This document shows positions 32,616-43,510 of a DNA stretch of 64,000 bases, piece by piece. The notes below the pieces were generated by a model that saw only the letters and a program-made list of their open reading frames with translations, was not told the origin of the DNA and did not search any database. Every line of letters starts with the position of its first letter. Within the stretch, counting starts at the first letter, position 1. The stretch is from NCBI GenBank assembly GCA_016648135.1, contig JADDOH010007936.1:1-64000 (forward strand), written 5' to 3'. This DNA comes from Agrypnia vestita. Its lineage: Eukaryota > Arthropoda > Insecta > Trichoptera > Phryganeidae. The position numbers and the translations under genes were made by a program.

Positions 32616-35591
32616 CGACATATTACAAATACCAAACTGCAAGACAAATGCAATGGATAGACAAGAATAGAGGAGACTGTAGATTCAGCCAAGGCCCACC
32701 CAGGGCTGTCGAGCTTACAATGATGATCAATTTTAGTGCATTTATGATTTGTCCTTTCAAAAATGTTGAAGTGTTAGAGGAAAAAAAATCATACAAAATT
32801 TTATTGATAAAGAAAAAAGAATTTTATAAAACTAAATATTTTTCAGAAAAAAAAAAATGTTGAAATTGAAACTAGTAGTCGCTGTATGGTAAAGTAATTT
32901 GTACTTTAATCTTTGTGAAATATTTAATACTAATATACTTTTAAATTCTTAGCCATATTTAACTTACCCTACAATGAACGTTAAGTGAAGGGTTGAACGA
33001 AAATCTCGTAGCATGGGAATAGCACAGCTTTGTATGTCGAGTGCTTTGAGCGTTAAGTATCGCAAATGCTTTTCTCTGCTAGTTGGTCGTTGGCAAAAGG
33101 TTTTTTTTTTGTTAAGACCGAAACGCGACGCTTCACAAATTATGCAAAACTATTCAAATTGATACAAACTCAGAAATGTAAAATTCTTAAAATACCATGT
33201 TTTCACACAACATGGTATTTTCACATCGCGAATGAGAATAATTTTCTGTTTCATTCAAAAGTATGAAATATTAAGGAATATTACGATAAAAAGGACGTTC
33301 TCAATTGAGGTGAATTTTTTATTTAAGCTTTTAAGCAAATAAAAGATTGTAAAGAAGACTATATCTATATAAAAAATGAGTTCCTACGTATTCTTAAAAT
33401 ATTTCGATGAAATATTCGATTGAAATATTGAATAAACGTTATTTTTTAAAGTTACATAAGTTTAAGCAACTCTTTCATTCCAAAGAAAAAATATTGCAGA
33501 GTTTAATGTGCGGGTTATTGTGGTGGAAAATAGTACGACAGTATTTTAAATATCTTTCAGGTCATATGTGACATCTCGTAAAAAAAATATTTTTACCATT
33601 TGTGAAAATTCACTACAAAATGGTAAAAATGAAGCGGGTCTCATCAAAATCGATAATAAAAGTATTTCATATCAACAAAACAGTAAATATCAACGCTCTT
33701 TTATAGAAAACTTTTTCATTGCAAATATGCAATTATGAGACATCATAATTTCTATTGCAAACGTGCAATAGAAATTATGATGACTCGTGTTATTTTTGTT
33801 GAAAGTTAACTGCCATCATGCTTGACACAACATTTTCAACATATCTCATGATAAAAATGATGAAACGAGTTGAATGAAATTTTACTAAGAAGAGAATTAC
33901 GTAATGCCAAGGCCTACCGTTTGGTTTTTTCTGTTTTGAATAAGCCGTATTTTTTCATACAAAGATGTGATACAAAATTCAAGAAATAAGAGAAAAATCG
34001 CTCCTTGCCCCTGAAATTCGCCCGCGTTGTGTATATTTGTTATCGTGTGATGTTATCGATTGTGTTATCGAGCGATGCTAACCAAATTTTTGTAGCTTTG
34101 ACTCGATGCTTTGACATAGGATGATGTCCTTAGTTGAGTCGAGCTACTTGCAACTTAAGCAGGAAAATAATCGAGTTATCATACAGATACTTCATGGAGA
34201 TGTAATTTTTCATGTTTTTGAGACATCATTTAAGGATTATTTATTATGTCAATTGGTCAATCTGAACTATTTTAATTGGTGTAATAGAGCCTCAATTATG
34301 CAAATATGTGGCGAAAAGTTGGGTCAAAGGCTCGGAGGCGCCGGTTTGATAGTTGTTCTTTTTCACCTTTAATCAGAAAGTCTGTAATGAAAAATGTCTG
34401 ATGTAATGAAAAATGAAAATTTTCTTAGTTTTCCGGATAGATCTTCTAATTTATTTGAATAAACCTGCATACCTAACTTTAAAACCGTATTTTTTGTACA
34501 TGAATATGGTCGTTGAATTATCGAATTTAAAATTCGATAAAAGTTTTACAATATTATTGAAGGAATATAAGCGTCTGCAATGTAGAATTTAGTATATTTT
34601 ATGTATAGTAACTCAAATATACACGAATGAATAATCAAAATGTAATGTTAATTTAATAAAAATAATATTTTACGTAAATACATTTGACATTAAATATAAT
34701 ATGTTTTATGAAGATTGAGTATGGTTTTTCCATTACATATATCAACGTACGTAGTGAAGATGTAAAATTCAGATATATTAGATAGATACACGGCCTTCTC
34801 GTTTTTCTTGGAAAGAAAAAAGATATCCGTCTCCAGAAAATTGAAATAACACTCGAGACACATTTCAAAGAATAACATTATAACATTATGCCTATCAAAA
34901 TGAACTCAAAAAATTACAGCTGTGAAAATGGATATATTTTGATATTACGATCGGCATCGTATTGCGTCAGATTTTATTTTAAAAATAAAATCATCAATGT
35001 GAAAAATGCTTAAATTTTTTATTTTTATTCTGCGTAGAAGACGTTTAATCATCGTCTTTTTAAACAGTTTCATTTCATTTCAACTTCACACATTAGAAAT
35101 ATAAGTAAATTTAACTTCAAATTAAATTATAAATAAATTTAACTTCAAAAGAATTAAATGATGACTTTAATAAAAGAGTCGTTGAGTTGGGATGTTGGAA
35201 TATTTTTCACTCGGGGCATCCTAGGAAGGGTTTGTATGAAGAGGCGGTGGAATCTCCCGCCGTTCGGCGACTGCAGCTTTGAATCCACCAAATTATATTC
35301 ATAAGAAAAATACCCTTTTTACCCTAAAATACTTACAAAAATATATTGCAAAATTAAACATTAATTAATCTTTAAACAGTAGTTTTCCAAATAAGATATA
35401 AATTTTATAAATATTTAAAACGAAGAAGAGAAAAAAAAGATAATACAAATTTTGCTAAAGAGTTTAATTTTATAATTTCCATTAATTTCTTTAATTTAAT
35501 TGGGCATAGTCTTCATTTATAATGTTTTATTATTAGAGTATCATGTTCCTATTATCCTGTTAGTGTCTCTATAAAAAAATATAAAAAAAAG
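32616..35591. other. AT-rich with three short perfect-stem hairpins
   Basis: No gene seen. Three hairpins lie within 600 bp. The first has arms AAAATACCATGTT (33189-33201) and AACATGGTATTTT (33209-33221). The second has ATTTTTACCATTT (from 33589) and AAATGGTAAAAAT (to 33630). The third has CATCATAATTTCTATTGCA (33741-33759) and TGCAATAGAAATTATGATG (33764-33782). They may be MITE relics or stem-loop RNAs. The rest is low-complexity A/T. Confidence 0.55.
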
Positions 35592-35775
35592 GCGGCCCTC
35601 GTAGCGCAGTGGGTATGACACTGGATTCTCACACCGAGGGTTCTGGGTTCGATTCCCGGTGAGAAATTCAATTTAATATGTGTGATTTACTCAAGCCTGG
35701 GTGTTTTGTAATGTATTACGCTTCTGTAATTGGGCCTCCTGGCCTGCTGAAGCGTAAAAAGAACAAAAAGTACCA
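35592..35775 (+). mobile_element. tRNA-derived SINE, family B
   Basis: GCGGCCCTCGTAGCGCAGTG leads into an A-box-like AGCGCAGTGGGTATGACAC, an anticodon-arm-like CTGGATTCTCACACC, and the B-box GGGTTCGATTCCC. An unrelated body follows (CTCAAGCCTGGGTGTTTTG, GGGCCTCCTGGCCTGCTG) and it ends in an A-rich GTAAAAAGAACAAAAAG. The 5' and 3' ends of the tRNA part do not form an acceptor stem, so it is not a tRNA gene. The head resembles tRNA-Glu (CTC), but that is tentative. It is preceded by A-rich DNA. This is a single copy in the window. Confidence 0.75.
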
Positions 35776-36397
35776 TAATTCTTATTAATTATATTAATAA
35801 TGTATCATTAGTCGCTTCGTCTCTGAAAGAGTTCTATAATTAAGTTTAATGAATGGTTTTGCCTCTTTGAATACAATTAAGTAATTGTGTTCTTAGAACG
35901 TATCAATAAAAATATTCTAAATATTTTTTTTTTTTCACCTTTCATTTTAATCCGCAAATTTCTTGACCGTAGTACAGAATTACAGACTGAGCGAATAGCC
36001 TGCAGCCGTATTTGTTTATGTAACAAAATGGATAACGTGTGGTTGTTGTTGCGTAAACTGATGAAAGCTTTTGTTGGTTGAGCCATCCACGTTGCGCGTG
36101 AGTTTGAATTAGCGGACGCCAAACGTTTGTTTACGAACTCAATGTTGTCAATAGCGGTTAGAATGGTCAGCAATTCAAGCCGATGCAAAGAACATAATAT
36201 ATTATAAACCTGTAAACATGGTTTTCCTTTGTTCACCGAGGTAGCATTATTAATTTTTAAAAAAACTAGCAATTTTTTTACTAACCAAGTCGATCAGTGT
36301 CGATCAGTATTTTTGACGATTAATTTCTAGGTAAGATTGTAAATATAATTAATAAAAGTAAACTTAGTTTTCACCACTTTTGTATTGAAAAATATCA
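35776..36397. other. No recognised gene
   Basis: Contains overlapping frames of 131 codons (35877-36272, minus) and 64 codons (plus) without recognisable content. The last ~50 bp before 36398 (TTGTATTGAAAAATATCAAC) may already belong to the hammerhead-bearing element. Confidence 0.45.
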
Positions 36398-36430
36398 ACA
36401 CGTTTCATAGCCCATGGCCCCTTCGTCAGG
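36398..36430 (-). ncRNA. Hammerhead-like motif next to the LINE
   Basis: The minus strand reads CCTGACGA, A, GGGGCCATGGGCTAT, GAAACGTGTTG. The two conserved halves CUGANGA and GAAAC are present. The stem II candidate is poor: only GCC/GGC around an ATG loop pairs well. GTGTTGATATTTTTC after the motif resembles the flank of the motif at 16244. It is a probable relic of a Penelope-type terminus, whose junction with the LINE lies near 36460. Confidence 0.4.
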
Positions 36431-36462
36431 GTACAATTGTATACTAACAAATTAAATTCAAA

Positions 36463-37926
36463 AATGGAAGTATAGTATGGCTTCATAGACTCTTCAACCA
36501 ATGTTTAGAGGGCAGCTACACTCCTAAGGATTGGAGAAGAGCTGTTATCATGCCTCTATACAAAGGAAAAGGGTCGCGAATGGACTGCGCGAATTATCGG
36601 GCCATTAGCCTATTGAGCTCTGTTGGCAAACTGTATGCGAGAATTTTGATAGAAAGAGTGAGGTTGACAACGAAAGAAAAAGTGTGGGATGTACAAGGAG
36701 CCTTCATGAGTGGAAGAGGATGCATGGACCAGATTTTCTCACTGCGCCAGATGACCGAAAAGTTTTTGGCAAAGAACCAAAAACTTTTTTGTGCCTTTGT
36801 GGATCTCCAAAAAGCGTATGACAGAGTGATAAGACGAAAGTTATGGAAGGTTTTGTCTGAATATGGGGTGAAGAGTAAACTCATACAGGCAATTGCATCC
36901 CTGTACGAAGGAAGTAGTGCTTGCGTGAGAATTAATGGGACATTCACATCATGGTTTGATATTACAAAAGGTGTCAAACAGGGATGCGTAATGTCACCAT
37001 GGCTTTTCAACCTGTATATGGATAATTGTATGAAAGAACTGAAGGATCTAGAAGTTGGAGCGAAAATGGACGGACTCACCATATCCTGTCTGCTATACGC
37101 AGACGATGCAGTATTAGTGGCTAACAGTGAAGCTGATCTGCAGTGCTTGGTATCCAGGATGTCCGATGTATGCATGCAGAGTGAACTTTTGATGAATGTC
37201 AGCAAATCGAAAGTGATGGTATTCGAGAGAGACGAAAGAGTGACTAAGTGTGATGTAATTATAAACAACGAATGCTTAGAACAAGTGAACGAGTTTGTGT
37301 ATTTGGGAAGTATGTTTAGTAGAGACGGCAAGGCTGAGAATGATATCGAAAGGAGAGTAACTGCGGGAAACAAAGTTAATGGTGCACTAAATGCAATTAT
37401 GGCCAATAAGAATCTGTCAAAAGAAGCAAGACTAGCGGTACATAATGGCGTTCTAGTGCCAACCCTCATGTATGGAAGTGAAGCCTGGAATTGGCAAAAG
37501 AGGAATGAAAGTAGACTGAATGCGGTGGAAATGCGGTCACTAAGACGCTTGTGTGGAAAATCTTTGGTCGATAGAGTGAGGAATGAACAAATTAGAAGTG
37601 AATGCAATGCTGGCTGTAGTGTGGTAGATAGAATAAAGAAAGGAGTGCTGAGATGGTTTGGTCATGTGGAACGTATGAACGAGGAAAGGATGGTTAAGAA
37701 AATATATGAGGCGAATGTTGAAGGCAACAGGAATAGAGGGCGTCCGCGAAAGACCTGGCACGATCAGGTACTACAAGTATTTGAGGATGGCCCTGTTAAA
37801 AGCCGCAACAATCGTAGAACGTGTATGAGAAGATGTATGAATGTGGCCGAAGCAAAAGTGGTGTGCCAGGATAGAAGAGTGTGGCGTTCAATCCTCTCTG
37901 CCTACCCCTGCAGGGAAACGGCGTGA
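36463..37926 (+). CDS. LINE (non-LTR) reverse transcriptase, 5'-truncated, open frame
   Basis: RNA-dependent DNA polymerase of a non-LTR retrotransposon. From the ATG at 36550 the frame is 458 codons. It is also open upstream and still matches the family (LHRLFNQCLEGSYTPKDWRRA), so the ATG is internal and the true start is lost. In the 458-residue numbering: NYRAISLLS 15-23, motif A FVDLQKAYD 83-91, motif B GVKQGCVMSPWLFN 141-154, motif C YADDAV 183-188 with both catalytic Asp, YLGSMF 251-256, RWFGHVERM 368-376, RGRPRKTW 396-403, and end SAYPCRETA. No endonuclease or ORF1 is present. The C-terminal plan is RTE-like, but the clade is uncertain. With no stops or frameshifts, this is a young but 5'-truncated copy. 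A long antisense frame at 36594-37607 is its shadow. Confidence 0.9.
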   Translation, partial: NGSIVWLHRLFNQCLEGSYTPKDWRRAVIMPLYKGKGSRMDCANYRAISLLSSVGKLYARILIERVRLTTKEKVWDVQGAFMSGRGCMDQIFSLRQMTEKFLAKNQKLFCAFVDLQKAYDRVIRRKLWKVLSEYGVKSKLIQAIASLYEGSSACVRINGTFTSWFDITKGVKQGCVMSPWLFNLYMDNCMKELKDLEVGAKMDGLTISCLLYADDAVLVANSEADLQCLVSRMSDVCMQSELLMNVSKSKVMVFERDERVTKCDVIINNECLEQVNEFVYLGSMFSRDGKAENDIERRVTAGNKVNGALNAIMANKNLSKEARLAVHNGVLVPTLMYGSEAWNWQKRNESRLNAVEMRSLRRLCGKSLVDRVRNEQIRSECNAGCSVVDRIKKGVLRWFGHVERMNEERMVKKIYEANVEGNRNRGRPRKTWHDQVLQVFEDGPVKSRNNRRTCMRRCMNVAEAKVVCQDRRVWRSILSAYPCRETA

Positions 37927-37950
37927 TGGTTAGTTAGTTAGTTAGTTAAG
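37927..37950 (+). repeat. (TTAG)n tail of the LINE
   Basis: Right after the stop codon comes GGTTAGTTAGTTAGTTAGTT. Very short 3' untranslated ends made of a tandem tetranucleotide, rather than poly-A, are typical for RTE-type LINEs. This marks the 3' end of the insertion. Confidence 0.85.
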
Positions 37951-39385
37951 TATAGACAATCAAAATATAGAAAAAAATGTATGTGAAAAATGAATAATAA
38001 GGTACCTACCTACCTAACGGGAAAATAAATTGAAAAACTATTTGTAAAAAGGACCAGGTTATTTATAATATTCAATTTACTATTAATATTTTTTTTATTT
38101 CCAAAATTTTTAATTTATCAAACTGTGATTCTGTAAAATTTGTAAACACTTATTCATATCAAAAGAACGATCCATAGCCAAAAGATAAATAAATAAATAA
38201 ATTGTCAATGGTTGGAAATGTGGCGAAGTCGAAAGTATCCAGGGTAAGGTGACGTGATCATCTGTATTATGATGCTTCATAAACGTAGTGTGCAGTGCGT
38301 GGTTTTGCCATTACCAAAAAATAATCAAATCGTATGAAAAGCAACAGGCAATGGGTCGGGCTAGGCAGGACCTAGCAGCAAGCTTAATTGCAGGTTTTGA
38401 AAGTTTAGGTTTGTTTGATTTGATAATTATGAAAACATATTCATCCTATCGGATGGCACGATTTAGACGTTAAGTTTAATAATTTCATAAAAAATAGAAA
38501 AATGAAAATGTGTTTGATAATTTTGATATTTTGAGTCTTCACTGAAACATGCTGGTTTTTGTCTGTTTTTATTGCGGTGACAATAAATCTCGCGGTACAA
38601 TGAAACCTATTATACAATGATACAATTATACAATGACTAATGACGGTCGAATCTCGATAATAAAAAGCGCGGGCTCTAGGGCGCGCGTCCTTATAAACAT
38701 ATTCTCTCTCTCACACTCTGTATCTTTCATTCATCGCGACATACGTTCCTCAGATCTATTACAATAATGAATGGTCGACATATTATGTTTTAAAATACAT
38801 GACGATGTGTTCAAAGAGCAGAGTCCGTTTATCATCTTCAACACATGCTCCATGAAGAGACCTTTCAAGCCAAGGAAAAGCCAGAAAAGTGTATGTTAAT
38901 GCTGGAGTGACGGGATTCGAAGTTAGTTTTCCTGGTAGATCATGAATTATTTATCTGGCTGTCAAAAGACGATATGATTTTTACAAATGGCCACCGCGGT
39001 GAACGAACAGGGACGCCACAAGGAATCAAGCGCCGGAAAAGTTAGTGGCCGCCTTTAAAAACCACAGCATTACTTAAATATATTTATTACTTTTTCGTTA
39101 GCAACGCATAGAGATATTTTTTTAATTTAAATCTTTTCTATATGCAAAAAGATTAAATATACATATACGAATCGTATGTATATGCGTTTTTCTTCGCACC
39201 TTATGTTACAAAAATATATCCGCCACAATTTAATATAAACAAGTTGTCCCAAAGAAATTAATTTTATCATGCATTCAGGGACCTATCACAGAAATGACCC
39301 TTTATCGCAACACTTCTTCGAACGTTTTAGAAAAAAAAAAAACAATTTTTAACCATCAAGAAACTATTGTGCTATAATAATCAAA
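37951..39385. other. AT-rich, no recognised gene
   Basis: Holds CCTACCTACCTAAC near 38005 and (AAAT)n near 38183. A stretch TTTTGATATTTTGA..ACTGAAACATGCTGG at about 38517-38555 resembles the flank plus the 3' half of the hammerhead motif at 16218-16275, without the middle. A GC-richer patch at 38660-38740 (GCGCGGGCTCTAGGGCGCGC, then CT repeats) is unassigned. Confidence 0.5.
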
Positions 39386-39566
39386 GTAGCTTGTTGGTGT
39401 AGTGGTCATGACACTCGACAAGTGATCTGATGGTTGGTTCCCCATCAAGTTCAAGTCCCATTCCAGGACACTAGCATGTTAGTCCTATTTACATAGCACA
39501 GGCTTTTAAGTTAGTTTGAGAAGTAAAAATATTGATGCGACACGTATTCCGTGTTCAAAAATAACA
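39386..39566 (+). mobile_element. tRNA-derived SINE, family A, copy 2
   Basis: AGCTTGTTGGTGTAGTGG, an A-box-like TGTAGTGGTCATGACAC, a B-box-like AGTTCAAGTCCC, CATTCCAGGACACTAGC, an AT-rich body with TTTTAAGTTAGTTTGAGAA, and the 3' signature GATGCGACACGTATTCCGTG. The same parts are found at 18100-18285 (minus) and 58160-58324 (plus). Confidence 0.85.
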
Positions 39567-41164
39567 ATGGCAAACGTTAGCTTGTGTAATACAAAATTAC
39601 GTAATTGTATACCGGACATATAACGTAATAGCAAAATAATGACAGCACACACAAATTGCATAACAGGTCGAATTTCATCACTTATATTTATGATGTATAT
39701 TTATGAAACAGCGCTTATTTCTCAAAAATCACACAAGCTCGAATTTTTAAAACAATTGAATTAAGTATAAACCTATTTGACATTTAATGGGGTGTAAGGG
39801 ATTACTAAGATGTTAGTGATATGAATTTGGACTTATATACTTACACTGTGACGGGTTATATATATATATATGTATATGATAAGTCCTGTGTAGTAAAACA
39901 AATTTGGTGATTCAATTCTTATACGCCGTAGAAACTATAACCAAATATTTTATCAATTCATTAAAAAGAACGCTTTAGATTATATGTACCAAATCAATCA
40001 TTCACTTTATCTAATTTTCTCTTCCGCCACTTCCACTCTGACTCCTACCTCCTCACCTTTTCCCTTCCATTCCTATTCCAGTGTTACTATCAAAACTCAT
40101 TAACTTTAATATTGTTTGTTTCTAATTTCTTCATATATTACCATTATTTCACCTAAATATTGTTTGTTGATTACTACATTAAATTCTCTTATCTTTAAAA
40201 TATTCTATTATTCAACGTAGTACTTAATTTACTAAGCCTTATATATCTTTGTAATTGGTTTATGCAATGTACTTTGTGTTCTAACGTTTTCATGAGTGAA
40301 ATTGTTAAAATTCCATAATTTATTAAATAAATAATTTTTTGTGCATTTTGGGAGACTTTAATCGTGTGGCGGCGTGGAAAGACTAAAATAAACTTTGTTG
40401 TAAGGGATTTATATAAGTTTACCGTGCTCCATTATTAAACACCTTTCTCGCTTACTTGGCACAACCCTTATTACGCCCTGTACGCACGGGAGAGCGACTT
40501 CAAAAGTGTATAACAATATCTGGGTTACGATCTTTTTCCAAGTATCTCCGGTCCCGATCTCGGGGGAGTATGGTTATGCTTCATCTTCCTTACTTGTCTT
40601 GCTCCAATACTTTGATAGATGTCTTATTACTTTTGGAGCGTTTTCGGAGGTAACGGATATTGGCACGATTGTGGTTTATTGTCGGTGTTTCTTTTTTGTG
40701 AAATTGCCGAGTGTTATATTGACAATTTGATTGATGTTTTGTTGATTGGATCGGTCCCACGCTTACTTCGATCTTTATTTGCCAACTTTGTAAACTTTAT
40801 ACACTTTTTTGAGTAAGAATTGATCCTATAAAGCAATATCTAACTTTGATATATTATGAACTGTTTTGACAGCGAGACAATGTTATTCATTGCATAGTTT
40901 TTTATTAATACTGAATGATTTATTGAATAAAATATTGAATGAGATGATTGGTACCCTAATCTTTATAAATATAAGCACATTAAGTTACGTAAAAATTTTG
41001 CTTTTGATCGATAAACATCTTCACTTTTTCATAATCTTTATTTAAACATTTTCTACACAAGATCAATGCAAGATTTCAATACAAGAGTGTAGAAAACGCA
41101 CGTTAATTACAAAGTATTCGAATATTTCTTTTATAAGTTAAAAATAATGCTCGGTTTACATAGT
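39567..41164. other. AT-rich, no recognised gene
   Basis: A (TA)n tract lies at 39860-39876. Frames at 40456-40816 are short, overlapping and hydrophobic, and match nothing known. The patch at 40370-40600 is slightly GC-richer (CGTGTGGCGGCGTGG, GTCCCGATCTCGGGGGAG) but unassigned. Confidence 0.5.
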
Positions 41165-41639
41165 CTTATTATAATTAGGTTTATTTTTATTTATTTTATT
41201 TATTTATTAATTAACGCCCTACAGAGCTTTTACAACAGATAGGTAAGTGTACATTAACAGAATATATAGTTTAAAGAGAAAAAACAAACACATGTAAATA
41301 TAATAATGACATAAAGAGAAGAGAAAATACTTAAAATACAGATACAAATATATAAAGATAAATATAATATAAAGTAAAAAGCAAGTATATAAAAAGCAGA
41401 AGCATAAGAAAAACATAATATAATAGAAAATTAAAAACAAAAAAGTAATAATACAAGAATAGTCTCATCAAGTCACTCACTTAAGTCACTGTGAACATAA
41501 CCTCCTGTCCTATAACTTCATAAATTGCTTTAGGGTACATAGCACTAGATTAACATAAACGCGAGTACTACTTGTGCATAAACATAAAATAAACACGAGA
41601 CCCGACACTTCTATGCTTAGGCGGTACTCGGAACCGTGA
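41165..41639 (-). repeat. Retroelement-like 3' region with (TTTA)n tract
   Basis: On the minus strand, non-coding sequence follows the gypsy-like remnant and ends in CTGTTGTAAAAGCTCTGTAG, GGCGTTAATTAATAAATAAA and A/T tetranucleotide repeats (41165-41215 on the plus strand). An (AAAT)n-type end would be expected of a LINE-mobilised sequence rather than an LTR element. It is uncertain whether this belongs to the gypsy remnant or to a separate insertion. Confidence 0.35.
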
Positions 41640-42190
41640 CCCGCGTCATGGTGAGAGTTTACCCGGCAGGAGCGGAGGTCTGCAGTTGGATGGCTCACTG
41701 TGTGGGGAAGGTACCCACGACAGCCATCAGTGGGAAAATGTTGACCACCTATAATCTACTGCTGCCTCCTGTCCGAAGTCAGCAGAAGAGGCGAGTCGAC
41801 TTTCTTCAGTAGAAAAACCCTTTGGCTGCTGGACGTATTCTGTAGATGACACCATTTATGATTTTTATGATTCTATAATGGTCTTCCTATGGTACCGTTA
41901 ATTTCGGTGAGACGCCTTTCCACCGCATTGGGTTGTACAGCCCAACAAACTCTTCAGCATCCAACCCCGCAATGTTCAGGTTCAAATCGTAGCGAGCCTT
42001 CATTTTATCGGTCGCAAATTTAATCATTTTTCGAACCTCTCATTCTTCTTCAAGCCCATTCGTGTGGTTTGCTTCACCATTGATAGATACGGGTGATTGA
42101 AAAAGTAGGTCACAGGGTAAACGTATCTCTCGCCCAAAGATTACACGTGCCGGAGAGAATCTTAGTATCTAGAATCGCTGAACGATAGGC
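41640..42190 (-). pseudogene. Ty3/gypsy-type integrase C-terminal remnant
   Basis: The minus strand reads EAMAYRSAILDTKILSG, a degraded stretch, RKMIKFATDKMKARYDLNLN, GLYNPMRWKGVSPKLTVP, stop, EDHYRIIKIINGVIYRIRPA. Gypsy-type Pol proteins end with AYRSxxH(D/E)STGxTP, a helix ending in KxRYD, V(W)LYNPxRxKGxSPKLxxxWxGPYxIxxxIxxxxYRI. Order and spacing agree. At least two stops and frame changes break it. RT, RNase H and protease are absent. I could not find flanking LTRs. Confidence 0.75.
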
Positions 42191-43028
42191 CATTGCTTCA
42201 GATGCTTATTTTATTTTAATTTTATTAAGTTTAGCACAAATACAGGCATGACTTTCCCATACATATTGTGCACAATGGTATAACATAATTTCATCTAAAT
42301 AATATCATATTACGCTTCATTATTATATTACAAATGATATAATCATACAAGGAAGTTGTTTTATCTCTTGCATCAATGATCATTTTGTCAATTATAAATT
42401 TTGATTTTCCATCTGAAAATATGTCAATATTATTTTTGAATAAAGATTATTATAAGTTGTAATGAGTCGCCTGCAACAGGAATTAGCTAAAAGTAATGTA
42501 ACAGTGACTTGATAACCATTTTGTATAATAATGTTTTGGTAAGTCTAGATAGCAAGTGCGATTATAATTTTTAGATATAACTAATAAAAACTAAATTATC
42601 TACCTTAAATACCATAGTAAATATGTTAGTCGGTCACGAAAAAAAAATTTAAACTGCGATTTTTTCCTCACCCTAAAATGACCATCGTAGATGCAATGAT
42701 TTTTTATGCAATTCGTCGTAAATTTTAATATTGTATCGTTTTCGTAATGGTTCACCATTCAATAAATATTTGTGTGAATTGAAGATACAAAAAGCCTGAA
42801 AAATAACTTACAATTAAAAACCTGCAAAATAACAACCCTACATGCGATAGGGAACATAACATGTATATTGTTTTATTTTCATGTATTTTGACTTTTAAAT
42901 ATTTTTCGTTAAAACTGTTAATAGTGACATAAAAGTTGTGGTGGTATTCCAATTTTTTTATTTTTATTATTAATTGAAGACATTACAGGATGACAGTTTT
43001 ATTTTACAAATAATAATTTTGTATTTTA
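42191..43028. other. AT-rich, no recognised feature
   Basis: No coding or repeat signal beyond general A/T richness. Confidence 0.55.
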
Positions 43029-43059
<31 letters not shown>

Positions 43060-43317
43060 TAAAATTCTACCTATTTATCTTTTTATGAGACTCGTTTCGC
43101 CTATGAAGAGAAGAATATATATATATATAGTTAAATATTATATATATATATTATATATTATATATACGATATATAATATATCTATACTATATATATATAT
43201 TTTTAAATATATTTTAAATTCTACCTATTTAATTTTTATGAGACTCGTTTCGCCTATGGAGGCACTAGCAATCTTGTCATTGATAATGCCCTCATAAGGC
43301 TAAACGCCTCTCATTAA
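43029..43317 (-). repeat. Duplicated GAAACGAGTC segment beside (TA)n
   Basis: On the minus strand, GGCGAAACGAGTCTCATAAA followed by ATTAAATAGGTAGAATTTAA occurs twice (43061-43105 and 43213-43258). Each copy runs into (TA)n, and the second is preceded by GAGGGCATTATCAATGACAA and GTGCCTCCATA. GCGAAAC with a preceding stem half and a TA-rich 3' side recalls Penelope-type ends with hammerhead motifs. Here the CUGANGA half is at best degraded (TTATGA). It may represent two tandem terminal repeats of another PLE family. The (TA)n at 43029-43056 and 43115-43200 is clear. Confidence 0.45.
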
Positions 43318-43510
43318 AATTATATAAATATGACTAAAAAATAAGTGTTCTTATTTTTATGTTTGATTATGAAATTCTTTAAATAAAAAATATGCAGTTT
43401 ATTGTATTTCAATAATTATTATTGTAGCTATCTGTCATGTATCGTTTATTCTTTTTAAATTTTCTTTTATGTGATAGAATATGAAGATTGCTGAACCCCC
43501 AACTGCCAAA

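Noticed and set aside
35592..35665. Functional tRNA gene
   Set aside because: A and B boxes are good but the acceptor ends do not pair and a SINE body follows.
36594..37607. 337-codon open frame on the minus strand
   Set aside because: It lies entirely antisense to the LINE RT frame and has no domain of its own; it is a shadow of codon usage on the other strand.
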